From assembly GCF_002575655.3 (NCBI RefSeq), contig NC_053040.3, positions 353,281,267-353,345,266 of the forward strand: DNA of 64,000 nt. Reading direction: 5' to 3'. The stretch comes from Aegilops tauschii subsp. strangulata (lineage: Eukaryota > Streptophyta > Magnoliopsida > Poales > Poaceae). The notes under the pieces are model-generated. The model was not told where the DNA came from. It saw only the letters and a list, made by a program, of their open reading frames with translations, and did no database searches. Each line of letters starts with the position of its first letter. Within the stretch, counting starts at the first letter, position 1. Shown piece by piece: positions 35,786-47,372 of this stretch. The translations under genes were made by a program, and so were the position numbers.

Positions 35786-36255
35786 TGAGGGAGTCCTGGA
35801 TTAGGGGGTCCTCGGACAGCCGGACTATATCCTTTGGCCGGACAGTTGGACTATGAAGATACAAGATTGAAGACTTCGTCCCGTATCTGGATGGGACTCT
35901 CCTTGGCGTGCAAGGCAAGCTTGGCAATACGGATATGTAGATCTCCTCCCTTGTAACCGACTCTGTGTAACCCTAGTCCCCTCCAGTGCCTATATAAACC
36001 GGAGGGTTTAGTCCGTAGGACAACAACAATCATACCATAGGCTAGCCTCTAGGGTTTAGCCTCTACGATCTCGTGGTAGATCAACTCTTGTAATACTCAT
36101 ATCATCAAGATCAATCAAGCAGGAAGTAGGGTATTACCACCATCGAGAGGGCCCGAACCTGGGTAAACATCGTGTCCCCCGCCTCCTGTTACCATCCGCC
36201 TTAGACGCACAGTTCGGGACCCCCTACCCGAGATCCGCCGGTTTTGACACCGACA
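35786..36255 (+). repeat. 5' LTR of Tat-like guest
   Basis: 470 bp, TGAGGGAGTCC to CACCGACA. A TATA box (TATATAAAC) lies at 35991-35999. Confidence 0.95.
35991..35999 (+). promoter_or_regulatory. LTR TATA box, Tat-like guest
   Basis: TATATAAAC in the middle of the 470-bp LTR. The same box is intact in the 3' LTR at 44337-44345. It probably drives the genomic transcript. Confidence 0.7.
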
Positions 36256-36274
36256 TTGGTGCTTTCATTGAGAG
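36256..36274 (+). other. Primer-binding site of Tat-like guest
   Basis: TTGGTGCTTTCATTGAGAG follows the LTR end directly. It occupies the PBS position; I do not assign a tRNA. Confidence 0.65.
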
Positions 36275-36305
36275 TTCCACTGTGCCGTCACCGTAAGGCA
36301 ACGAT

Positions 36306-38031
36306 GTGATCCAGGGTGAGGTTTTCCTCCCCGGACAGATCTTCATATTCGGCGGCTTCGCACTGTGGGCCAACTCGCTTGGCCATCTGGAGCAGATCGA
36401 AAGCTACGCCCCTGGCCATCAGGTCAGGTTTCGAAACTTGAACTACACTACCGACATTCGCGGAGACTTGATCTTCGACGGATTCGAGCCCATGTCAGGT
36501 GCGCCGCACAATCGCGATGAGCATGATTTAGCTCTGCCGTCGGACAGTGTTTGGGAGATCACACCTGCAACTACTCCGGCCCTCGATCCGGAACAAATTG
36601 CGCCATCCGAGGACGGGTGGATGGACCCTGCCACGGAGGCAGCACACTCAGTGGCGATAGAGCCGAATACTGACTTCACCTCCTACGAGACCCGTGTTGC
36701 CGAACTATTGGATTCGTGCCCGGCCACGGGCTCCGAACCGCTTGCGTACTTGCCTATCGAATCTGATCGGGCACCGACCATGGAGTTTTCCTCCGCGGAT
36801 ATCTTTCAGCACTCACCACTAGGCGACGTGCTAAAGTCATTGAGGTCTCTCTCCTTGTTAGGAGACCCCTGGCCGAACTACGTCCGGCTAGAATGGGATG
36901 CGGACGATGAAGAAATTCGCTGCCCACCCACCACCCACTTAGTAGCCACTGTCGACGATTTAACCGACATGCTCGATCTCGGCTCCGAAGACATCAACGG
37001 TATGGACGACGATGCAGGAGACGAACAGGAACCACTGCCCACAGGGCACTGGACTGCCACTTCATCACATGATGGATATATGGTGGATACACCCAAAGAA
37101 AACAATGACGAGGAACGGAAGGATGCAGTGAAGGATAGCTCCCTTGAGAAGCAACCAAAGCGACGGCGTAGGCGTCACTCCAAATCCCGCCTCGGCAAGA
37201 ACAACGATAATAGCGCAAGACAAAATAACACCTCGGTCGACTCCAGAGGAAACGACGACCACATTGACCCAACAACAGAACAGGATGAGCCAACGGACGG
37301 CGAACATAGTACGGAGCCGCTGTCCGATCACGGCGACGCCGAGGATAAAGCTCATCAGCCTCTCTCCGGAGAGGAAAACAGTCCAGACGACGATGCACAC
37401 ATCATCCCGGAAAGGCACTTGGAACAAGAGAACCTCCGTAGAAGGCTTATTGCCACCGCGAGGAGTCCGAAGAAGCAAAAGCAAAGGCTTAAGGCCGCGC
37501 AGAATACGCTCAACAGCAGATGGAACAAAGTGCTTGACACCGAAGAAAAGCATGGTGGCAGTCGCCACACAAAGAGCTATCCAAAGCGCAAGCTATTGCC
37601 TGAATTCGATGATGAGGCCCTAGAGCCCGCACAGCCGAAAATTAAAACGGCCGACCAGTCGGATCGACCACCTCGTGGCCGTGATAGAGCAGCAAACGAG
37701 GCCGCACATAAACCAGCACTCGATCCACGCAAGGAGTCGCATCAAAAGGATGGTGTGACCAGATCCATCTACGGATCCAGGAAGCGCGCTCCAGCGCGTA
37801 ATCAAGACCGAACACCACAACTGTCAGAACACCATGACACATCCAAATACACGGGTGCCGCGCACCCCCTATGTTTCACCGATGAGGTGCTGGATCACGA
37901 ATTCTCAGAGGGATTCAAACCCGTGAACATAGAGGCGTACGACGGAACGACAGACCCTGGGGTCTGGATTGAGGAATTCATCGTCCACATCCATATGGCT
38001 CTCAAAGACGATCTCCACGCCATCAAATACG
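36306..38031 (+). pseudogene. Gag leader and start of gag, Tat-like guest
   Basis: A long frame from 36306, about 50 bp after the LTR end. Some 480 residues of polar, acidic and basic low-complexity protein include a basic cluster (KRRRRRHSKSRLGK) that could bind nucleic acid or act as a nuclear signal. Then VNIEAYDGTTDPGVWIEEF starts the gag core. Near 38031 the frame is lost; the downstream core is in the next frame. The leader has no domain I recognise. Without the frame change it would form one gag-protease polyprotein. Confidence 0.7.
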
Positions 38032-39402
38032 CCCCTCAAGCTGAAAGGACCAGCTCGGCAATGGCTGAAGAGCCTCCCCGAAAATTCAATTGGAAGTTGG
38101 GAGGAGCTTGAGGAGGCTTTCAGGGCTAACTTTCAAGGGACCTATGTCCGACCTCCGGATGCAGACGATTTAAGTCATATAATTCAACAGCCCACAGAGT
38201 CAGCCCGAAAGCTTTGGAACAAATTTCTCACTAAGAAGAATCAAATCATTGACTGTCCGGACGCCGAAGCCTTAGCAGCTTTCAAACACAGCATCCGCGA
38301 CGAATGGCTCGCCAGACACCTCGGCCAAGAAAAACCGAGAACAATGGCAGCCCTAACAAGCCTTATGACCCGCTTTTGCACGGGCGAAGATAGCTGGCTA
38401 GCCCGTAGTAGCACCAGTGACCCAGGCACATCCGAAGTCAGGGATGGCAACGGAAAACCACGAGGCAATAAAAGCAAGCGTCGAAATAACGAAGACAGCC
38501 CAGACAACACGGCGGTAAACGCCGGATTCAGGGGCTCTCGACCCGGTCAGCGGAAAAAGCCTTTCAAAGGCAACAGAGATGGACCGTCCAGCCTAAACAG
38601 GATTCTAGACAAATTATGTCAGATTCATGGCACCCCCGACAAACCTGCAAATCACACCCATAGAGAATGTTGGGTCTTCAAGCAGGCCGGTAAGCTAAAC
38701 GCCGAACACAAGGGGAGGGAGACACCAAGCGAAGACGAGGATGAGCCTTGTCAGCAAAACACTGGGGGACAGAAAAAGTTCCCACCAGAGGTCAAAACAG
38801 TGAACACGATTCACGTGACGAAGAGGAGAAGCGAACATGCACTCCGAGACACACGTGCCGTAGAGCCCGTCACCCCTAAGTTCAACCCTTGGTCGGCCTG
38901 CCCGATCACTTTTGATCGCAGGGATCACCTGACAAGTATCCGGCACGGAGGACTTGCTGCCTTGGTGCTAGACCCAATAATCAACGGATACCATCTCACC
39001 CGAGTCCTCATGGACAGCGACAGTAGTCTTAATCTGATATATCAAGACACAGTCCGCAAAATGGGGATAGACCCAATGAGAATTAGCCAAAGCAATACTA
39101 CCTTTAAAGGAGTAATACCAGGCCCAGAGGCCCGCTGTACGGGCTCTCTAGTATTAGAGGTTGTATTCGGTTCTCCCGACAACTTCCGAAGTGAAAAGTT
39201 AACATTCGACATCGCTCCATTCCGAAGCGGCTATCAAGCACTACTCGGAAGAACAGCTTTCGCTCGTTTTAATGCAGTACCGCACTACGCTTCTCTTAAG
39301 CTCAAGATGCCCGGTCCACGTGGCATCATCACAGCTAGCGGAAATGTCGAGCGTTCCCTACGCGCGGAAGCACGTGTGACGGCTTTAGCAGCCGAACACT
39401 AA
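38032..39402 (+). pseudogene. Gag core and protease of Tat-like guest
   Basis: After the frame change the protein reads LKLKGPARQWLKSLPENSI and FRANFQGTYVRPPDA, the retrotransposon gag core. A Cys/His segment follows (CQIHGTPDKPANHTHRECWVF), resembling the non-canonical knuckle of Tat elements. Protease comes next: LTRVLMDSDSSLNLIYQDTV, where the usual form is D-G/S-G-S-S. The glycine is Asp here, so activity is doubtful. ALLGRTAFARFNAVPHY is the C-terminal hydrophobic motif. The frame stops at 39402, where an autonomous element would continue into RT. Confidence 0.75.
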
Positions 39403-40579
39403 CCGGCCTCTCCAACCAGAACAAATGATCAGTCGTCAAGACCGCGGACACGGCTAGACGAGTCCGGCGAATCACTAGCTGTAACAGCTTAGATACACCT
39501 GAGATTGGTTTGATGGGTATACCTCCGTAGGCGGTACCAGGGGCTTCCCGCATGTAAAAAGGACTACAGTCCAGCTCGACCTTACTTATCTTGAATTTTA
39601 ATGGTTTATTGAGAATAACCAATTTTTCGCACGACGACTTTCACCTAAGTTCTTCTCTTTTACAGATTATAATCGTGCTACACCCTTCCAGGATACGGCA
39701 CAACGGAGACACAGGCGCAGACGTGCAGCAGGGCCCCGCTCAAAGGTTTCTTTTTAGATTAAGACCCTGCGTAAACCTTTTTTACTGTCTCTTGTTGTTT
39801 AACATCCTACGGATACTTAGCATAACCGAGAGGGATGCTGACGTTATTGGCATTTCGCCACATCAGAATGATGCACGTACCTGGACACTCAGGGATCATT
39901 ATCAAGGGTGTTATTCAGCCCGGTATATGTTGTAAAGACCGAATACCTTAGGGAGTGTTCGGCGTCGCGAGTTTGGCCTTATATGCATCAGCTCCGAATC
40001 ATGTCTTTGGTCAAATGTTGGGTTTGCCTGGCTCCCGTGTTTTGCTACCTTACGTTCCGCTCTATCGGCTAAGGTGCCACCGGGAGAACTACTGCGATTG
40101 TGCCCTGGTTCATCCGGACGAGCACCTCAGTAGAGAAAGCCGAAAACTGACTGTCATGATAAAGCGCGAGACTGGTCAACCACTCGATGACTTAGCAGAA
40201 TCTTCGGGATTCCTCCGCATTAACGAAGGTCCGTTCCCGGTCATGTATGTACGCGCCCCGTATTCGGATGAGCGCGGAAGTACCAGGGGCTATATAGTAG
40301 TCCCACCGTCAAACTCCTATGGCTAAGTGAAAGTGTTAAAGCAATATAGTCCGATTGCCTCGCTCGCTGCGCTATCACCTCCTTAATGGACCAAGACGTT
40401 GGATCAAGTGTGAATACGCGTTTTTGCGAACACCCCCGCATTATATGCGTGGGGGCGGAAGCCGACGACTGCAAACTTTCAGGTTATATACATATATACA
40501 TAAACGGTCGCACAGGAGGCATCATAATACTTTCAGGCAAAAGTATAAACACAGCCTTTATAATTTAATAGCATTGTTT
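39403..40579. other. Non-coding spacer in Tat-like guest
   Basis: Lies between the protease stop and the 3' end of the antisense gene. RT, both RNase H domains and integrase would be expected here but no such motif is present in any frame. The spacer may mark the ancient loss of pol. Confidence 0.6.
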
Positions 40580-43500
40580 TTACAATCGGGATACATGCCA
40601 CTTGAACATGATACTCTTCGAGCACTGAGCCTCTATTACACGAGCGCCTTCTAGGACTTCTTCAAAATAGTGCTCGGCCGGGACCTGGCCTACGGTCGGG
40701 CCTCGGGTTGCAATAGCGGTGGCCTCCATCTCAGCCCAGTATGTCTTAACACGGGCAAGAGCCATCCGCGCACCCTCTATGCATGCCGACCTCTTTATAG
40801 CATCAATTTGTGGCACAACGCCAAGGAATCGTTGCACTAGACCAAAATAACTATTCGGCCTCGGTCCCTCCGGCCAAAGGTGATCCACGACTGACCTCAT
40901 AGCAAGCCCAGACAACCTATGGAGCTCGGCCCACTCAGCCATTTGTTCATTTAACAGCAGCGGCGTGTTGGAGTGCGGAACTGTGACCAGAACAACCTTT
41001 CCACTACATGATCTTTCTGATCTTTGAAAAACTTGGTCGCGTCAGCGGCACTCGCTGCGAAATCCAAGTACACGTCTGCAGAACTCCATAATTTATCCAG
41101 AGGGGCATACTTCGGGTCTCCAAACCTCGTCCACAACAAAAAGGGCTTCCCAGCCGCGATATCTCCGGCTTGACGTAGCTCCTCCTTCGCCGCTCTGATT
41201 TGCGAGCGGGTTTCCTTGGCCGCTTCCATGGCCTCCTTCAGGTCCGCCGCCTTCGCTTGGCTTTCCTTTTCAAGAAGCTCATACCGGCCGGCGGCATCTT
41301 TCAACTCAACAGCCATCTTGGCTATTTTTTCTTTGCTCTGGCAATGGGCAGCCTGTTCGGCTCTCAGCTCTTCGACCGCCTTTAGGGCGGCCGCATCACT
41401 CTTCCTGGCTTGTTCCTTGGCTCGGGCAAGTTCCGCCCGAAGGGTCTCCACGACGACAGCTCCATCTGCAGTCACATCATATTACAGATACTAGCATCAT
41501 GCTCCTCTTAATATGTATTGATCCTAGGAGAATACATACCCTGTGCCTCGTCAAGCCGCTTGTTTACAAGCACGATGTCGGCATCTGCCGCATCAAGTTG
41601 CCGCTTCAGTTCGGCAAACTCACCAGTCCGGCTAGCCACCGGACCCTCGGCCACCTGCACGTGAAAGCAGCACGGTTATTACCTGGGACTATGATCCTCT
41701 ATTTGTCGTCTTTTTCGACAGCAACCAGAGTCTCAGGGGCTACTATCTGCATAGGCCACACCTAGCGTGTGCGGTATCGTCAAAAAATATATATTACTTT
41801 GCGAACCTCAAAGCCTTTCAGTAGACTCAAAAAAGCTTCATGCAACCCGCTTTCGGCGGATGAAATCCTCTCAACCACCGTACCCATTAGTGTACGATGC
41901 GTTTCTGAGATAGCCGCTTGCTCCAAAAGATTCATCAGTGCATCTGGTCGCGCACCGGACAGTTCCGGACTCTTTTTGTTGCTCTCCTTAGGAGCCGAAT
42001 ACCCCGGACTTCGGGTGGCCGAAGGGTTACCTTCTGGCCTTGGCGGATCAGGAGAAATCCTCCATGACGACACCTCAGGGTCACCCGCTTCACGAGGCGG
42101 GGAGGCGCGGGGAGGCGTTTCGCTTTCCATCATCTCCGGAAGAAGGTCCCCCGAAGACGAACTCTGTCGAGAAGGGCTACGATCCGAACTACAAAACATA
42201 CGTATCGGTTATTATTCTCATAAATGAAGCAGGGTATATTTACTATAAAGTACTTTAGTTTACTTACAGCTCGGTGGAGGGCTGGTCCCCTAGCGGGCGC
42301 TATGCGGTAAGGATGCCCTCTGGGGTAGGGCCCCCGGACAAAGGTTTCTTCCCTTGCTTGGAGACCATTGCTTCCAAGTCTTCAGAGGCGGTCCTCTTCC
42401 TTCCCTGGGGAGCGGGAGTTTTAGATTCTTCTCCCCGGTTATCCTCCTTCACAGAGGCACTAATTCCCTCGGTTTGGATGAATAATGAGTGAGGCTCGCT
42501 TTCGGCTTCTTTGTTCATCCCTTTATCTTCCCCTGATGGTGCTTGATAAGGCGCAAGCTCAAGCATCCTGGCTAGTACAGGATCCAGTGAGCCTTCAGGA
42601 AGGGAGGCCGAACACCTAATCAACTTCGCCTTCTTTATCCAGTCCTGGTCAAAAGGTGACTTTTCAGAGCAATGTTGTGACAAGTAAAAGACAGCATGTT
42701 TGGCCGCGAAATTACTTACTTGGGTATCTGGACGATTGCAGCTCAGACCCGCATCCTCGGTGATGTCCGGACACTTTATTCGTGATCCGAAGAACAATTT
42801 GTACATCTCTTTGTGCGTCATGCCGAAGAAGTGCGGGATAGTTCGCGGTCCTTCCGGGTTGAACTCCCACATACAGAGAGGTCGACGTTTGCAGGGCAGG
42901 ACTCGACGAACTAGCATGACTTGCATTACCTTAACGAGGCTGACATCTCTCTCTAGGAGATCTCGGATGCGACTCTGCAATACCGGCACATCATTTACTG
43001 GTCCCCAGTCCAGCCCCTTGTTGACCCAGGACGCCAATTGAGGCGGGGGGCCGAACGGAAGGCAGGGGCGGCTACCCACTTGGTACCTCGGGGAGCTGTG
43101 ATATAAAACCACTCCCGTTGCCACAAGCTGGACACCTCCAGGAAGGAACCCTTTGGCCATGGAGCATCGGCACCTTTGCTTATTACAGCACCTCCGCACT
43201 CTACGTGTCGCCCCTCAATCATCTTTGGCTCCACGTTGAAGGTCTTGAGCCATAAGCCGGAGTGTGGGGTAATGCGGAGGAAGGCTTCGCACACGACGAT
43301 GAACGACGAGATGTGAAGGATGGAATCCGGAGCCAGATCATGGAAATCGAGCCCGTAGTAGAACATGAGCCCTCTGACAAAGGGATCTAGACTAAAACCT
43401 AGCCCTCGGAGGAAGTGGGAGACGAATACAACACTCTCGCCAGGTTCAGGAGCGGGAATGACCTGCCCTCGAACAGGCAGCCTGTGCGAGATTTAGCCGG

Positions 43501-43588
43501 TCACATACCTAGCTTCTCTTAGCTTCTTGATGTCCTCCTCTGTGACAGAGGAGGGCATCCACCGACCTTGAAGGTTGGATCCGGACAT
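40580..43588 (-). pseudogene. Antisense Transposase_28-type gene in guest
   Basis: A minus-strand gene opposite to gag, starting MSGSNLQGRWMPSSVTEED at 43588. GT-AG introns with clear sites lie at 42189-42267 (GTAAGT...TTTTGTAG), 41655-41797 and 41466-41539. Exon 1 contains VVFVSHFLRGLGF, MFYYGLDFHDLAPDSILHI and SFIVVCEAFLRITPH (Transposase_28 pattern) and MWEFNPEGPRTIPHFFG. Exon 4 encodes a strong coiled coil (ELARAKEQARKSDAAALKA) and ends with CIEGARMALARVKTYWAEME. Breaks: an ochre codon after RYVTG near 43498, a frame change near 43050 and one near 40945. It shares its plan with the gene at 30529-34013. Function is unknown. Confidence 0.65.
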
Positions 43589-43690
43589 GATTGTAGGTCT
43601 GAAGCGCCTAGCCTAAGCCTTGGGTGTTGGAACTCGAGGTGGGGGAAGGGTTTGATTGAGCGCGAGAAGAAAAGGACAGGCCTTGGCCCC

Positions 43691-43698
43691 TTTATAAA
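43691..43698 (-). promoter_or_regulatory. TATA box for guest antisense gene
   Basis: TTTATAAA on the minus strand, about 100 bp upstream of the methionine at 43588, followed by a pyrimidine-rich leader. The spacing suits a plant core promoter. Confidence 0.6.
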
Positions 43699-44131
43699 GA
43701 GGGTGAATATCAAGCGTCCTCCGCGTAGCCGTTTGGAACTTGCCTAAAATCGTGGAGTCATACCCGCAGGCACGATTGGGTTACCCACGCCCGTATTGAT
43801 GAGAATCCCGTGAAAAGAGGGACACAATCTCTGCTTCGACAGGACGTGCCAATAAAACCGCCTCGCAACACGTGAAGTGGCAGGCTCGGAAAAATGGTTC
43901 GTCATAACCAGACCACGGCAATACGTCACGTTATGAAAAACTGTCGGCAGATTAGATTTGTGGAGATATTATTCTCTCTACGGTGGTATGTGGAATTTGT
44001 TTTGCAGAGTCGGACACTATCCTTGTGTTCAAAATCTTCTATGGAGTATTCGGAGGAGGAACCCGCCTTGCAATGCCGAAGATGATCTGCGCGCCGGACT
44101 CATCGTCATTGAAGCCTGGTTCAGGGGCTAC

Positions 44132-44601
44132 TGAGGGAGTCCTGGATTAGGGGGTCCTCGGACAGCCGGACTATATCCTTTGGCCGGACTGTTGGACTAT
44201 GAAGATACAAGATTGAAGACTTCGTCCTGTATCCGGATGGGACTCTCCTTGGCATGGAAGGCAAGCTTGGCAATACGGATATGTAGGTCTCCTCCCTTGT
44301 AACCGACCCTGTGTAACCCTAGTCCCCTCCGGTGCCTATATAAACCGGAGGGTTTAGTCCGTAGGACAACAACAATCATACCATAGGCTAGCCTCTAGGG
44401 TTTAGCCTCTACGATCTCGTGGTAGATCAACTCTTGTAATACTCATATCATCAAGATCAATCAAGCAGGAAGTAGGGTATTACCTCCATCGAGAGGGCCC
44501 GAACCTAGGTAAACATCGTGTCCCCCGCCTCCTGTTACCATCCGCCTTAGACGCACAGTTCGGGACCCCCTACCCGAGATCCGCCGGTTTTGACACCGAC
44601 A
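44132..44601 (+). repeat. 3' LTR of Tat-like guest
   Basis: 470 bp, 97.9% identical to 35786-36255 by eye (10 substitutions, no gaps). The short purine-rich stretch CAGGGGCTAC precedes it. Confidence 0.95.
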
Positions 44602-44606
44602 GGCGT

Positions 44607-46160
44607 ATAACCCATGGATCTGTTGGGGGTAGAATTGATACTTCAAAGCACTGAGGGTAACTCCTCAACCCAACAGCCCAGCGTCCTCTACAAAGGGACC
44701 ATAAGCCAGGGTTTTATGCCTCTCAATATTTCTTGATTGGCTCTTTCAGCTTGACCATTGGATTGGGGGTGAGCCATTGATGAAACGTCAAGACGAATAT
44801 GCTCTCGTTGAAAAAATTCTTTCATAGCACCCTTAGACATATTAGTACCATTATCAGTTATGATACTATGAGGGTACCCGAAACAGAAAATCACCTTTTT
44901 AATGAATTGAACCGTCGTTGCCGCATCACACTTGCTGACCGGCTCTGCCTCAACCCACTTTGTAAACTTGTCAACCGCCACCAAGAGGTGGGTATTTTTG
45001 TCCTTGGATCTTTTGAAAGGTCCAACCATATCCAGCCCCCAGACTGCAGACGGCCAAGTGATTGGAATCATCCTCAATTCTTGAGCTGACAGATGAGCTC
45101 GTCTGGAAAATTTCTGACAGCCGCCACACTTGCTAACGAGATCTTCTGCATCAGCATGAGCCGTCAGCCAATAAAACCCATGAGTAAAAGCCTTGGCCAC
45201 GAGGGACTTAGAGCCGGCATGATGGCCACAATCTCCTTCATGAATCTCTCTTAGAATCTCACGGCCCTCCTCAGGAGAAATACAGCGCTGAAACACCCTT
45301 GTGACACTGCATCGGTGTAACTCGCCATTAACAATGGTTATTGATTTGGACCGCCGGGTTATTTGCCTGGCCAAAGTTTGATCCTTAGGTAACTCACCCC
45401 GGGTCATATAAGCCAAATACAGAACTGTCCAATCAAGAATAGCATGAAGAGCCGCCACCAACTGTGCCTCCGGGTCAGGAATAGCAAGATCCTCCTCCGT
45501 AGGCAATTTAACTGTAGGATTATTCAGAATATCAAGAAAGACATTAGGTGGTACCGGCTTACGCTGAGACCCCAGCCGACTTAACGCATCAGCCGCCTCA
45601 TTTTTCCTGCAAACAACATATTCCACTTGATAACCCTTGAAATGACTAGCAATAGCATCAACCGCCCGGCGATAAGCCGCCATGAGCGGGTCTTTGGAAT
45701 CCCAAGTTCCCGAGACTTGCTGAGCCACCAGATCTGAATCGCCAAAACACCTCACCCGGCATAAGTTCATCTCTTTTGGCATCCGAAGACCATGGAGTAA
45801 GGCCTCATATTCAGCTGCATTATTAGTACAAGGAAACATCAGTCTTAAGACATAACAAAATTTATCACCTCGTGGGGAAGTTAAAATAACTCCAGCCCCT
45901 GAGCCTTCCAACTGCCTGGATCCATCAAAATGAATAGTCCAATATGTATTATCAGGCTTCTCCTTAGGCATCTGCAACTCTGTCCAGTCATTGATGAAAT
46001 CCACAAGTGCCTGCGACTTGATAGCTATCCGAGGAATATACTTTAAACCATGGGGTCCAAGGTCAATGGCCCACTTGGCCACCCGGCCTGTAGCTTCTCT
46101 GTTTTGAATAATATCCCCTAGAAGAGCAGAACTAACCACAGTAATTAATGGGATGACCAA
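44607..46160 (-). pseudogene. Second RNase H and integrase of Tat host
   Basis: From 46160 the frame has the second, Tat-type RNase H: WTIHFDGSRQLEGSGAGVI and NNAAEYEALLHGLR. Integrase follows with its zinc-binding segment (CGHHAG ... SKCGGCQKF) and all three catalytic positions: Asp in WGLDMVGPF, Asp in IITDNGTNMS and Glu in GQAERANQEI. Stops after LMVPL (near 44688) and near 44643 break the end before the guest insertion. The frame from 46160 to 44688 is open for 490 residues. Order and second RNase H support the Tat clade. Confidence 0.85.
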
Positions 46161-47372
46161 GGAAATACTGCTTCAACTTACGACTAGCCATGAACACTCC
46201 ATAAACTAGCTTCTGCCAATGCGGGTACCTTTGCTTAGATTCAATTAATACCTCAATGACATAGTAAACCGGCCTTTGAACCGGACATTCCTTGCCTGAT
46301 TCCTTCCTTTCCACAACAACTGCTACGCTGACGGCTCTGCTATTAGCAGCCACATATAAAAGTAAGGGCTCCTTATCAATAGGAGCTGCAAGGAACGGCG
46401 GCTCAGCCAACAGCTTTTTAAGCGCCTCAAACGCCTGATTGGCAGCATCACTCCACACAAAGTGATCTTTTTTCTTCATCAGCTGGTATAGAGGGATAGC
46501 CTTTTCTCCCAGGCGGCTTATAAACCGGCGTAAAGCCGCAATACGACCCGCCAAACGCTGGACGTAGTTGATACATGCCGGTTTAGCCAAAGAAGTGATA
46601 GCCTTTTCCGGGTTAGCTTCAATACCTCTCTCAGAAACAAAAAAAACCCAAGAGCTTGCCCGTTGGCACACCAAAGACACATTTGGCCGGGTTAAGAATC
46701 ATCTTGTAGACCCGGAGGTTGTCAAAGGTCTCCTTCAAATCATCTAACAAGGCCTCCTTCTTCCTGGACTTCACAACAATATCATCCACATAAGCATGAA
46801 CATTGCGTCCAATCTGGCTATGGAGGCAATTCTGAACACACCGCTGATAAGTCACCTGGGCACTCTTGAGCCCAAAAGGCATAGACACGTAGCAGAATGC
46901 TCCAAAGGGAGTGATGAAAGGTGTTTTCTCCTGGTCTTTGGCTGCCATCTTGATCTGATGATAACCAGAATAAGCATCCAAAAAACTCAAACACTCACAA
47001 CCCGTCGTAGCATCAATGACCCGATCAATACGAGGGAGAGCAAAAGGATCAGCCGGACAGGCCTTGTTAAGGTCTGTGTAATCTACACACATACGTAAGT
47101 GCCGTTTTTCTTAAGTACCAGGACCGGGTTAGCCAACCATTCAGGATGAAAAACTTCAACAATAAAATTGGCTGCCAAAAGCCAGGCCACTTCTTCACCA
47201 ATGGCCTTGCGCCTCTCTTCATTAAAATGACGAAGGAATTGCTTGACCGGTTTAAACTTTGGATCAACATTGAGAGTGTGCTCAGTGAGTTCCCTCGTAC
47301 ACCTGGCATGTCTGAAGGCTTCCATGCAAAGATGTCCCGGTTCTCACGGATGAACTCAATGAGCGCGCTTTC
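46132..47372 (-). pseudogene. RT and first RNase H of Tat host
   Basis: From the protease stop the minus strand encodes a linker, then LNVDPKFKPVKQFLR-like sequence, the RT motifs LDAYSGYHQIKMA and VSMPFGLKSAQVTYQR, and the catalytic AYVDDIVVKS (46631-47092). The first RNase H follows in another frame (46132-46680: FVWSDAANQAFEALKKLL, PVYYVIEVL), with the decayed catalytic residues typical of the Tat connection domain. Frame breaks near 47090 and 46650 show the pol chain is dead. Confidence 0.83.

Larger units (their letters stand above)
35786..44601 (+). mobile_element. Non-autonomous Tat-like Gypsy element
   Basis: A full-length 8.8-kb plus-strand element with 470-bp LTRs at both ends and the duplication GGCGT (35781-35785 and 44602-44606). 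It carries a long gag leader, gag and protease, then no RT, RNase H or integrase, then an antisense intron-containing gene. The LTRs differ at 10 of 470 sites by eye, near 0.8 million years, the youngest measurable insertion here. The LTR begins TGAGGGAGTCCTGG. It may belong to the abundant Fatima/Sumana group, but I could not confirm the name. Confidence 0.9.

Noticed and set aside
36994..37568. Minus-strand frames of 134 and 167 codons
   Set aside because: Shadows of the guest gag leader on the opposite strand.
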